Source of the DNA: JACQID01 sp035289125
GTDB lineage: Archaea > Aenigmatarchaeota > Aenigmatarchaeia > GW2011-AR5
Length of the DNA stretch: 7,033 bases
Direction: 5' to 3'
NCBI GenBank assembly: GCA_035289125.1
Contig: DATDXW010000061.1
Span: 1 to 7,033, forward strand
Of the stretch, positions 1 to 5,552 are shown one piece after another. How positions within the stretch are numbered: the first letter of the stretch is position 1; every line of letters starts with the position of its first letter. Both the position numbers and the translations under genes were made by a program. The notes beneath the pieces were generated by a model, which saw only the letters and a list, made by a program, of their open reading frames with translations, was not told the DNA's origin and did no database searches.

Positions 1-626
1 AGGTCTGTCGCATCATCCAGCGTCAATAAAAACCGCGTCATCTCACTGTGAGTAACGGGTAGGTACTTGCGTTGCTCTATTCGCTCCTTGAAAAACGGCA
101 CGACGCTCCCGCGGCTACCTACTACGTTACCGTAGCGGACGCAGGAGAATTTCGTCATTCCTTTGTCAGAAACGTCCGACACCATGAGCCGTTCCTGAAT
201 AGCCTTGGTCATTCCCATGACGTTCACGGGCTTGACGGCCTTGTCGGTGCTTATCGCGACTACGCGCGAGACGCCGTTACGTATGGCGGCGTTCTTCAGG
301 TTTATTGCGCCCAGAATATTCGTTTTCACGGCTTCGACGGGATGATATTCGCATCGCGGCACCTGCTTTATCGCAGCTGCGTGGAATATGATATTCTGGC
401 CGCGCGTCACGTCCAGCATTCGGTCGTAGTCGCGGACGTCACCCAGTACGAATTTCAGTCGGGGTTCACCTTCAAACTCGCGTTCCATGGCATTCTGCTT
501 CTCCTCGTCGCGGGACACGATCGTGACGGAAGCGGGGTTCATTGAGAGTAGCTTGTTCACTATATGGTGGCCGAAGCTACCGGTGCCTCCGGTTACAAGA
601 ACGTTCTTTCCCGTTATCGCATGCAT
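1..626 (-). CDS. CapE/PseB-type nucleotide-sugar 4,6-dehydratase (extended SDR), 3'-truncated by window edge
   Basis: Reading the minus strand from ATG at 626 gives 208 codons open to the window edge, so the C-terminus is missing. Residues 11-19 are a Rossmann dinucleotide loop (VTGGTGSFG). Residues 126-141 carry the hallmark STDKAVKPVNVMGMTK of the Polysacc_synt_2 family (FlaA1/PseB/CapE/CapD), and residues 163-175 (VRYGNVVGSRGSV) are equally typical. T127, D128 and K129 would be the dehydratase residues and K141 the SDR lysine. The usual SDR tyrosine is M137, as reported for S. aureus CapE. The protein starts directly at the Rossmann fold, so it is a short soluble form without the membrane segments of WbpM/PglF-type enzymes. 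The family usually acts on UDP-GlcNAc to give a 4-keto-6-deoxy sugar; the exact substrate and C5 stereochemistry cannot be read here. It is transcribed divergently from the rest of the cluster. A TATA box centred 26-27 nt before the ATG, and no Shine-Dalgarno sequence, indicate a leaderless mRNA. Confidence 0.88.
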   Translation of the reverse strand, partial: MHAITGKNVLVTGGTGSFGHHIVNKLLSMNPASVTIVSRDEEKQNAMEREFEGEPRLKFVLGDVRDYDRMLDVTRGQNIIFHAAAIKQVPRCEYHPVEAVKTNILGAINLKNAAIRNGVSRVVAISTDKAVKPVNVMGMTKAIQERLMVSDVSDKGMTKFSCVRYGNVVGSRGSVVPFFKERIEQRKYLPVTHSEMTRFLLTLDDATD

Positions 627-648
627 AGGAAAAATAGTGCTGAAAAGC

Positions 649-657
649 CTTTTATAG
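649..657 (-). promoter_or_regulatory. Archaeal TATA box for the divergent dehydratase gene
   Basis: On the minus strand this reads CTATAAAAG. Its TATAAAAG core is centred near 652.5, about 26 nt before the A of the ATG at 626. That is the standard archaeal TATA-to-transcription-start distance, so the transcript should begin at or next to the start codon. No ribosome binding site lies between box and ATG (CTATTTTTCCT just precedes the start). Confidence 0.6.
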
Positions 658-658
658 C

Positions 659-697
659 TGACCAACTTAATATTTAAGGTATTACACAAGTTGGTCA
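659..697. repeat. Perfect 10-bp inverted repeat, candidate operator in divergent intergenic region
   Basis: The left arm is TGACCAACTT (659-668) and the right arm is AAGTTGGTCA (688-697). They are exact reverse complements separated by 19 nt that contain an AT-rich core (AATATTTAAGG). The left arm lies immediately upstream of the minus-strand TATA box, where the BRE would be. It could be a regulator dimer site covering both directions, or a hairpin in a plus-strand leader. Function is inferred only from symmetry and position. Confidence 0.45.
669..680 (+). promoter_or_regulatory. Possible plus-strand TATA box inside the inverted-repeat spacer
   Basis: AATATTTAAGGT includes a TATTTAAG element centred near 674.5, predicting transcription from about 700. 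A start there would leave a leader of about 155 nt before the methyltransferase ATG at 857, or would sit 3-4 nt before a tiny ORF at 704. AT-rich spacers produce such matches easily, so this is weak. Confidence 0.25.
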
Positions 698-813
698 CAT
701 ATAATGAACCAAATCATAATATCCGGTTTCTTTATTTGGTTAACTATAAAACATCGGAATTCCACGATATTTATATGAAGATTAGAGAATTGATGCGCGA
801 GTTTCAAGTGGGG

Positions 814-824
814 GATTTTAAAAC
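814..824 (+). promoter_or_regulatory. Possible TATA box upstream of the methyltransferase
   Basis: GATTTTAAAAC is centred near 819, 38 nt before the ATG at 857. This would give a leader of roughly 12 nt, longer than for the other lead genes in the window. It is the only TATA-like element close to this start. No clear Shine-Dalgarno sequence precedes the ATG. Confidence 0.3.
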
Positions 825-856
825 ATGGGAAACAAAGTGTAGAAACGGCGTTCACA

Positions 857-1480
857 ATGCACGGAAACTCAAAGCAGAAGTTCTGGAATAGCAAACCCGT
901 GAAAACGGAGGACGTGGATATCAGGCGAGCCATAGTTCTGTCGCTGATTCCCCCTACGGGCAGGATACTGGACGTCGCCTGCGGCGACGGGATGACACTT
1001 TCTCTGGTCAACGCACGGGAAAAGTATGGCATAGACATAAACGCCGCGAACGTGGAAAGGGCGAAGAAGCGCGGCATAAAGGCGGTATGCCGGGACGTGG
1101 AAGAGCCCCTTCCCTACGAGGACGGCTTTTTTGACACCGTCGTGACAGAAGGACTCCTACAGCATCTTTACGCTCCGGAAGCGCTCATGCGCGAGATAAG
1201 GCGCGTGCTGAAGCCCGGCGGGCTCTTCGCGGGCAGCATACCGAACAATTATCATATATGGCACAGGGTGGCTTATTTAGTGGGGAGGCCGCAAAGCTCC
1301 TTCCTCTTCCGCGACAGGGCTGCGCAGGTGTCTTCCAGTTTCTTTAACCTGTCCAAGTTCAAAGCGTTGCTTTCAAAATACTTCGAAATAGAGATGTGCA
1401 CAGGCAAGCCGGGGCGGTTTTCTTCAATAATGCCGTCGCTTTTCGGTTGGGACATAGTGTGGAAAGCGAGGAAAAAATAA
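857..1480 (+). CDS. Class I SAM-dependent methyltransferase (Methyltransf_11 type)
   Basis: This 207-aa protein has the order of motifs of small-molecule class I methyltransferases. Motif I for SAM binding is ILDVACGDG (37-45), the acidic residue after strand 2 is D60 (YGIDIN), an acidic PLPYEDGFFDTVV segment lies at 85-97, and the post-core EIRRVLKPGGLF is at 113-124. The C-terminal third is not typical of any subtype I can name. The transferred methyl group would go to a sugar or lipid-linked glycan judging by the neighbours, but the substrate is not determined by the sequence. The start at 857 is the first ATG/GTG/TTG after an in-frame stop at 791-793; the next in-frame alternative is GTG at 899. 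The start is poorly supported by upstream signals, though residues 7-30 look like a natural N-terminus for this fold. It ends 31 nt before the next gene, which has its own promoter-like sequence. Confidence 0.85.
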   Translation: MHGNSKQKFWNSKPVKTEDVDIRRAIVLSLIPPTGRILDVACGDGMTLSLVNAREKYGIDINAANVERAKKRGIKAVCRDVEEPLPYEDGFFDTVVTEGLLQHLYAPEALMREIRRVLKPGGLFAGSIPNNYHIWHRVAYLVGRPQSSFLFRDRAAQVSSSFFNLSKFKALLSKYFEIEMCTGKPGRFSSIMPSLFGWDIVWKARKK

Positions 1481-1483
1481 CGG

Positions 1484-1491
1484 TTTTTAAG
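1484..1491 (+). promoter_or_regulatory. TATA-like box for the GT9 / PLP-enzyme operon
   Basis: TTTTTAAG is centred near 1487.5, 24-25 nt before the ATG at 1512, and no Shine-Dalgarno sequence lies between. This fits a leaderless archaeal transcript. The five-T run just after the methyltransferase stop could equally help terminate upstream transcription, so the element may serve both purposes or only one. Confidence 0.4.
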
Positions 1492-1511
1492 TTTTCTACC
1501 AATCTTTAGGC

Positions 1512-2567
1512 ATGGAAAGTAGACGAATAGCGGAAGACTGTGTTCATTTTAGAGGCGACATTCCGTGCCAGCCTCACAAGGAAAAAGGCGTGAAATGTAA
1601 GTGCGAATTCTACGAAAAGCGCGGGAAGCGGATACTCATCATAAAGCTGGGCGCCATGGGTGACGTGCTCCGTTCGACGCCGATAAGCGCGAAGCTTCGC
1701 ATCGCGTTTCCACGTTGCGAGATAACGTGGGTGACTAACTTTCCGGAAGCCGCGAAGGATGCGTCGGATGTATGCTTGAAATTTGATGCGAAAGCGCTTG
1801 CTGTACTCACAGCGGACTCGTTTGACATCCTCTATAATTTTGACAAGGACAAGGAAGCCTGCGCGCTGGCGGCGCTCGTCCGCGCCAGAGTGAAAAAGGG
1901 GTTCACGCTGCGGAACGGAAAGTGCGCCCCGATAGACGGCGACGCCCAGCATAAATTTGTAACAGGCGTCTTTGACGACGAGAGCAAGGCGAACACGAAG
2001 TCTTACCAGGAAGAGATGTTCGAAATAGCCGGGCTGCGTTTTGACGGGGAAGAATACGAGACGAGTATCGTAGAGAAAGCATGGAAGATGCCGCAGGGGA
2101 AAATAATAGGGCTCAATACGGGCGGCGCGGCGCGCTGGACGGCGCGTCTCTGGCCAGACGGGCATTGGGCGGCGTTAGCAACGCTACTGAAGAAAAAAGG
2201 ATACACGCCGCTGCTGCTGGGAGGGGAAGCGGAGGACGAAAAAAACAAAGCTATCGCAAAGAGGACAGGAGCGCTTTATCTCGGGCATTTTCCTTTTGAT
2301 GAATTCACGTCGCTCGTGCAACGATGCGACGCCGTCGTCACGTGCGTCACGCTTGGGTTGCACGCCGCGATAGGCGCTAAGCGAAAAGTGATTATTCTGA
2401 ACAACATATTCAATCCCCACGAGTTTGAGCTTTACGGGCGCGGGACGATTCTCGGACCGCCGAAGGCATGCGTCTGCTTCTATAGAAGCACGTGCAGGTA
2501 CGGCGAAAGCTGCATGAAAAACATAACGCCCGAGAGCGTCGTGAAAGCGCTGGAAGGATTGCTATGA
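1512..2567 (+). CDS. Glycosyltransferase family 9 (heptosyltransferase-like) with cysteine-rich ends
   Basis: The 351-aa protein resembles GT-B fold GT9 enzymes. The N-domain opens with ILIIKLGAMGDVLRSTP (41-57), the GT9 signature with the conserved Asp after the glycine loop. A second-domain start (GKIIGLNTGG, near 196-205) and a nucleotide-binding region with a TCVTLGLHAAIGAKR segment follow. GT9 members transfer sugars from nucleotide donors and are best known from bacterial LPS core assembly; archaea lack LPS, so the acceptor here is unknown. Both ends carry cysteines outside the core fold: C10, C19, C29 and C31 with H12 and H22 at the N-terminus, and C320, C322, C328 and C334 near the C-terminus. 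I recall similar N-terminal cysteine extensions in bacterial GT9 proteins. The start is the ATG at 1512, as it retains the Cys segment and has a TATA box at the leaderless distance. The stop overlaps the next start (ATGA), indicating translational coupling. Confidence 0.85.
   Translation: MESRRIAEDCVHFRGDIPCQPHKEKGVKCKCEFYEKRGKRILIIKLGAMGDVLRSTPISAKLRIAFPRCEITWVTNFPEAAKDASDVCLKFDAKALAVLTADSFDILYNFDKDKEACALAALVRARVKKGFTLRNGKCAPIDGDAQHKFVTGVFDDESKANTKSYQEEMFEIAGLRFDGEEYETSIVEKAWKMPQGKIIGLNTGGAARWTARLWPDGHWAALATLLKKKGYTPLLLGGEAEDEKNKAIAKRTGALYLGHFPFDEFTSLVQRCDAVVTCVTLGLHAAIGAKRKVIILNNIFNPHEFELYGRGTILGPPKACVCFYRSTCRYGESCMKNITPESVVKALEGLL
2552..2558 (+). promoter_or_regulatory. Ribosome binding site deciding the start at 2564
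   Basis: GGAAGGA lies 5 nt before the ATG at 2564, inside the end of the GT9 gene. It supports initiation at 2564 rather than at the earlier in-frame ATG at 2492, whose extra 24 residues are highly charged and are encoded within the upstream gene. Confidence 0.5.
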
Positions 2568-3757
2568 AAATAGACCATCAGATAGGAATAGGCTCGCTGG
2601 AGATAACGGACAAGGAAAAGGAGTACGTCATGGACACGCTCAACAAAAAGAGGCTGAGCCACGGACCCTACTTAACGAAGCTGGAAAACTCCGTCGCTTC
2701 TTTACACGGTTGCAAGTACGGACTCGCCGTGAATAGTGGCACAAGTGCGCTGCGCATCGCCGTGGCGTGCCTGAAAGAGACGGAAGGCTGGCAAGACGGC
2801 GACGAGATACTTGTTCCGGCCGTGACGTTCATCGCCACGTCCAACGTCGTGATAAGCAACGGGCTGACGCCGGTCTTTGTGGACGTGGAGCCGGATTATT
2901 ACAACATAGACGCGAAAAAGATAGAGGAGAAGATAACGCCGCGGACGAAAGGCATGATAATCGTCCACCAGTTCGGGCTGGCGTGCGATATGGACGCTAT
3001 AATGAGCATAGTGAAAAAGCACAAGCTGAAAATGATAGAAGATTCGTGCGAAACTATGTTTGTCGGATATAAAGGAAGACCGGTAGGCTCGTTCGGCGAC
3101 ATTTCCTGCTTCTCCACGTATGTGGCGCACATAGTCACGACGGGAGTGGGTGGTCTTGTTGCGACGAACAACCCCGAATATGCAGTGATACTCAAAAGCC
3201 TGGCGAACCACGGGCGGGACTCTATATACATAAACATAGACGACGACAGGACGGACGATGAACGGAAGCTTTTTGACATAGTTGAAAGGCGGTTCAAGTT
3301 CGTCCGCCTTGGCTACAGTTTCAGAATAACGGAGATGGAAGGGGCGATAGGCGTGGCACAGCTTGAGAGAAGGGAAAACACCATACGAAAAAGGCAGGAA
3401 AACGCGCGGTTTTTGAGCGAGGCTCTGGCGGCTTTTTCAAAAGAGTTGCAGTTACCTGCGACGCGCTCTGGCTGCGAACATGCTTTCATGATGTATCCCA
3501 TCGTCGTGCGAAGCAAACGCTTTACAAAACGCGACATCGTGAATTTTCTGGAGAAGAACAACATAGAAACGCGGGACATGAACCCTCTCATAAACCAGCC
3601 TGTTTACGTGAAACTCTTTGGCAACCTTGAAGACCAGTATCCCGTTGCGAAGAGCATAAACGAAAACGGCTTCTATATCGGTTGCCATCAGGAAATAACG
3701 CAAGAAGAACGGGATTATATTGCCGGGAAGTTTAGGGAGTTCTTCGCGAGTCTGTAA
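2564..3757 (+). CDS. DegT/DnrJ/EryC1/StrS-family PLP enzyme with His at the Lys position; ColD-like sugar 3-dehydratase candidate
   Basis: The 397-aa protein has the full length and motif order of sugar aminotransferases of fold type I. NSGTSAL (57-63) would bind the PLP phosphate, HQFG with DMD follows at 135-144, D160 in IEDSCE would pair with the pyridine nitrogen, and GSFGDISCFS (175-184) leads into the active-site loop. In aminotransferases that loop has the Schiff-base lysine seven residues before the GG. Here the loop is YVAHIVTTGVGG and the position is H189. Histidine at this place defines the deoxygenating branch: ColD (GDP-4-keto-6-deoxymannose 3-dehydratase) and the E1/RfbH 3-dehydrases. 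The C-terminal YIGCHQ also recalls ColD. A PMP-dependent removal of the C3 hydroxyl is therefore more likely than transamination. E1-type [2Fe-2S] cysteines are not evident. It is coupled to the GT9 gene by a 4-nt overlap and lies upstream of a GMD-like gene, the expected source of a ColD substrate. Confidence 0.85.
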   Translation: MKIDHQIGIGSLEITDKEKEYVMDTLNKKRLSHGPYLTKLENSVASLHGCKYGLAVNSGTSALRIAVACLKETEGWQDGDEILVPAVTFIATSNVVISNGLTPVFVDVEPDYYNIDAKKIEEKITPRTKGMIIVHQFGLACDMDAIMSIVKKHKLKMIEDSCETMFVGYKGRPVGSFGDISCFSTYVAHIVTTGVGGLVATNNPEYAVILKSLANHGRDSIYINIDDDRTDDERKLFDIVERRFKFVRLGYSFRITEMEGAIGVAQLERRENTIRKRQENARFLSEALAAFSKELQLPATRSGCEHAFMMYPIVVRSKRFTKRDIVNFLEKNNIETRDMNPLINQPVYVKLFGNLEDQYPVAKSINENGFYIGCHQEITQEERDYIAGKFREFFASL

Positions 3758-3858
3758 GGGCACGGGCGCAAAGGTCTTCTGTTCTTGTAATAACCGTACA
3801 AAGACGCACAAAGCTGCGTGACGGCTTCGCTTCTAAATATTTATGTCCGATGATATAG

Positions 3859-3868
3859 CTTAAAAACC
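3859..3868 (+). promoter_or_regulatory. Archaeal TATA box for the GMD-GT2-SDR operon
   Basis: CTTAAAAACC has its TTAAAAAC core centred near 3863.5, 25-26 nt before the ATG at 3889, which predicts a leaderless start. An AGGTG at 3879-3883 could act as a Shine-Dalgarno only if transcription begins further upstream, for example from the AAATATTTAT stretch around 3834-3843, so two start sites are possible. The rest of the 131-nt spacer (3758-3888) shows nothing else I can support. Confidence 0.55.
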
Positions 3869-3888
3869 TTGACTTATTAGGTGTTGTT

Positions 3889-4845
3889 ATGAAGGCGCTT
3901 ATAACGGGAGTCACGGGCTTCGTGGGAAGCCATATGGCAGAATTGCTGCTTAAGAAGAATGTTGAGGTCTACGGGACGAAGCGCTGGCGCAGCCCCATGG
4001 AGAACGTGGATCACATAAAGAACGACATAAACTTCGTGGAATGCGAGTTGAGGGATTTTTCTTCCGTCAACCACGCGATAAGCGAAGTAAGGCCGGACGT
4101 GATTTATCATCTTGCCGCGCAGTCTTATGTGCCGGCAAGCTTCCGGCTGCCCGCTGACACGCTGCACGTCAATATAATAGGAACGTGCAACCTGCTTGAG
4201 GCCGTGCGACTGAACAAGCAAACCCCGCTTATTCACATATGCTCTTCTTCTGAAGTATACGGGCAAGTGAGGCCGGACGAAGTGCCGATAAAGGAAACGA
4301 ATCCGCTCAGGCCGGTATCGCCTTACGGCATAAGCAAAGCAGGGGAAGACTTTCTGGGCCAGCAGTATTATATTTCATATGGGATGAAGACGCTCATAAC
4401 AAGAATGTTCAGCCACACCGGACCGCGCAGAGGCGACGTTTTTGTCGCTTCTTCCTTTGCGAAACAAATAGCCGAAATCGAGAAAGGCGTAGAGAAAGAG
4501 CACGTAATCCACGTTGGAAATCTTGACTCCGTCCGCACGTTTGCCGATGTGCGCGACGCCGTGCGGGCGTATTGGCTTTTGACGGAGAAGTGCAAGCCGG
4601 GCGAAGTCTACAACATCGGCGGGACTGAGACGATGACGATACGGGAAATGATGCAAAAACTTTTAAAAATATCCGGGCATGATGATATCGTGGCGAAACA
4701 AGACCCGTCGCTGATGAGGCCGAGCGACGTGACGCTGCAGATACCGGACAACACGAAATTCTTCAAAGCCACGGGATGGAAACCGGAAATACCCTTTGAG
4801 CAGACGCTGAAAGATTTGCTCAATTACTGGCGCGAGAGGGTATGA
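3889..4845 (+). CDS. gmd: GDP-mannose 4,6-dehydratase-like extended SDR (GMD/RMD family)
   Basis: The 318-aa protein is a full-length extended SDR. The NADP loop is GVTGFVG (7-13). The catalytic region is SSSEVYG (119-125) with S120/S121 and E122, followed by Y146 and K150 in PYGISK. A GMD-like segment KRWRSPMENVDHI (31-43) sits where GMDs contact the NADP ribose and phosphate. HTGPRRGDVF (176-185), GNLDSVRTFADVRD (210-223) and the C-terminal RPSDV (277-281) are characteristic of GMD and of its sister reductase RMD. GMD converts GDP-mannose to GDP-4-keto-6-deoxymannose, the precursor of fucose, rhamnose, perosamine and colitose. RMD, which reduces that ketone, has the same core motifs, so the two cannot be separated with certainty. 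I favour GMD because of the 31-43 segment, and because a ColD-like enzyme next to it needs this product. It leads a three-gene operon and is followed after 1 nt by the GT2 gene. Confidence 0.8.
   Translation: MKALITGVTGFVGSHMAELLLKKNVEVYGTKRWRSPMENVDHIKNDINFVECELRDFSSVNHAISEVRPDVIYHLAAQSYVPASFRLPADTLHVNIIGTCNLLEAVRLNKQTPLIHICSSSEVYGQVRPDEVPIKETNPLRPVSPYGISKAGEDFLGQQYYISYGMKTLITRMFSHTGPRRGDVFVASSFAKQIAEIEKGVEKEHVIHVGNLDSVRTFADVRDAVRAYWLLTEKCKPGEVYNIGGTETMTIREMMQKLLKISGHDDIVAKQDPSLMRPSDVTLQIPDNTKFFKATGWKPEIPFEQTLKDLLNYWRERV
4836..4840 (+). promoter_or_regulatory. Ribosome binding site supporting the GTG start at 4847
   Basis: GAGGG lies 6 nt before the GTG at 4847, inside the end of the GMD-like gene. 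The ATG at 4842 reads into a stop after four codons, so the GTG is the only plausible start that preserves the complete GT2 N-terminus (LLSIILPTLNE). Confidence 0.5.
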
Positions 4846-4846
4846 C

Positions 4847-5551
4847 GTGCTGCTGAGCATAATTCTTCCCACCCTTAACGAGGCAGGAAATATAACGAAG
4901 CTCGTTGACGACATAGAGCTGGTTCTCAAGAAAAGTGGGCTAACGGGAGAACTAATAATCGTTGATGACGACAGCGAGGACGGGACGGCACAGATAACAC
5001 GAAGCCTCAATAAAAAATACGGCAACATACGCACGCTTGTTCGTACCGTTAGAGACGGCGCGGGCGCGGCGCATTGGTTCGGCTATAAAAATGCGAAGGG
5101 CGACATCATCATAGCGATGGAAGCCGATAACTCGTGCGACGCCGGAGATATACCCGTGATTGCTAGGAAGATAAGTAAAGGCTACGATATCGTTGTGGCT
5201 TCACGATACGCCAAAGGCGCGAGCACCAACAAGTCGCTGGCGAACAAAGCGATAAGCAGGCTCGGCAACGCATTTATTTCGCTGATAAGCGGCATACCGA
5301 TAAACGATTTCACTATCGCCTATCGCGGCTTTCGCAGGGAAATAGTGAACAAAATAAACTGCACTGAGAAAGATGGTAATCCTCTACTGATGGAATTCAT
5401 ACTCAAAGCGAAGAACGCAGGTTACGTGAAGATAACGGAAATACCGACGAATTACCGGGAAAGACAGTTCGGCATCAGCAAGAACAAGCTGACGCGCGCA
5501 GTGCCGCGGGTGTTTTACGCATGCGTAAGGATAGCGATAATGGGGAAATGA
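4847..5551 (+). CDS. GT2 family glycosyltransferase, dolichyl/polyprenyl-phosphate sugar synthase-like (DPMS type)
   Basis: The 234-aa protein matches the GT-A fold DPM1-like group in length and motif order. The N-terminal strand is IILPTLNEAGNI (5-16), the nucleotide-binding acids are D40-D42 in IIVDDDSEDGT, and GAGAAHWFGYKNAKGD (71-86) is the conserved helix. A divergent DXD equivalent, MEADNSCDAGDIP, lies at 91-103. SRYAKG (119-124), DFTIAYRGFRRE (154-165) and the acceptor-side YRERQFGISK (203-212) follow. Enzymes of this group move a sugar from GDP-mannose, or another nucleotide sugar, to a polyprenyl phosphate on the cytosolic membrane face. There is no C-terminal pair of membrane helices such as the GtrB-like members have; only a short hydrophobic end (223-232) could touch the membrane. 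The donor may be mannose or the modified GDP sugar made by its neighbours. It is separated by 1 nt from each neighbour, so it is surely cotranscribed. Confidence 0.85.
   Translation: MLLSIILPTLNEAGNITKLVDDIELVLKKSGLTGELIIVDDDSEDGTAQITRSLNKKYGNIRTLVRTVRDGAGAAHWFGYKNAKGDIIIAMEADNSCDAGDIPVIARKISKGYDIVVASRYAKGASTNKSLANKAISRLGNAFISLISGIPINDFTIAYRGFRREIVNKINCTEKDGNPLLMEFILKAKNAGYVKITEIPTNYRERQFGISKNKLTRAVPRVFYACVRIAIMGK
5542..5546 (+). promoter_or_regulatory. Ribosome binding site for the SDR at 5553
   Basis: GGGGA lies 6 nt before the ATG at 5553, within the last codons of the GT2 gene. It repeats the pattern that internal genes of these operons carry purine-rich initiation signals while lead genes do not. 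Confidence 0.4.
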
Positions 5552-5552
5552 T

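Noticed and set aside
72..545. 157-codon plus-strand ORF at the left end
   Set aside because: It lies antisense to the CapE-like dehydratase, whose minus-strand reading has clear family motifs. The plus-strand product has no recognisable motif.
691..891. 66-codon ORF from TTG (or 38 codons from ATG 775) overlapping the methyltransferase start
   Set aside because: It has no recognisable motif, uses AT-rich codons unlike the neighbours, and overlaps the methyltransferase N-terminus. I considered a frameshifted methyltransferase N-terminus, but the protein from 857 already has a natural N-terminal region.
682..1077. 131-codon minus-strand ORF across the intergenic region and methyltransferase
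   Set aside because: It is antisense to motif I of the methyltransferase and has no family features.
1506..2165. 219-codon minus-strand ORF opposite the GT9 gene
   Set aside because: Shadow of the GT9 coding strand, rich in Arg and Tyr as expected for antisense frames, and with no motif.
2492..2563. Upstream ATG extending the PLP enzyme by 24 residues
   Set aside because: The extension is highly charged, lies inside the GT9 gene and lacks a ribosome binding site. The ATG at 2564 has GGAAGGA 5 nt upstream and matches the usual family N-terminus.
2702..3211. 169-codon minus-strand ORF opposite the PLP enzyme
   Set aside because: It is antisense to the cofactor-binding core of a well-conserved protein and carries no motif.
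3758..3888. Search for a small RNA or box C/D RNA in the spacer (GATGATA at 3849-3855 resembles a C box)
   Set aside because: No convincing D box or C'/D' partner lies at suitable spacing, and the element overlaps the promoter region of the GMD-like gene.
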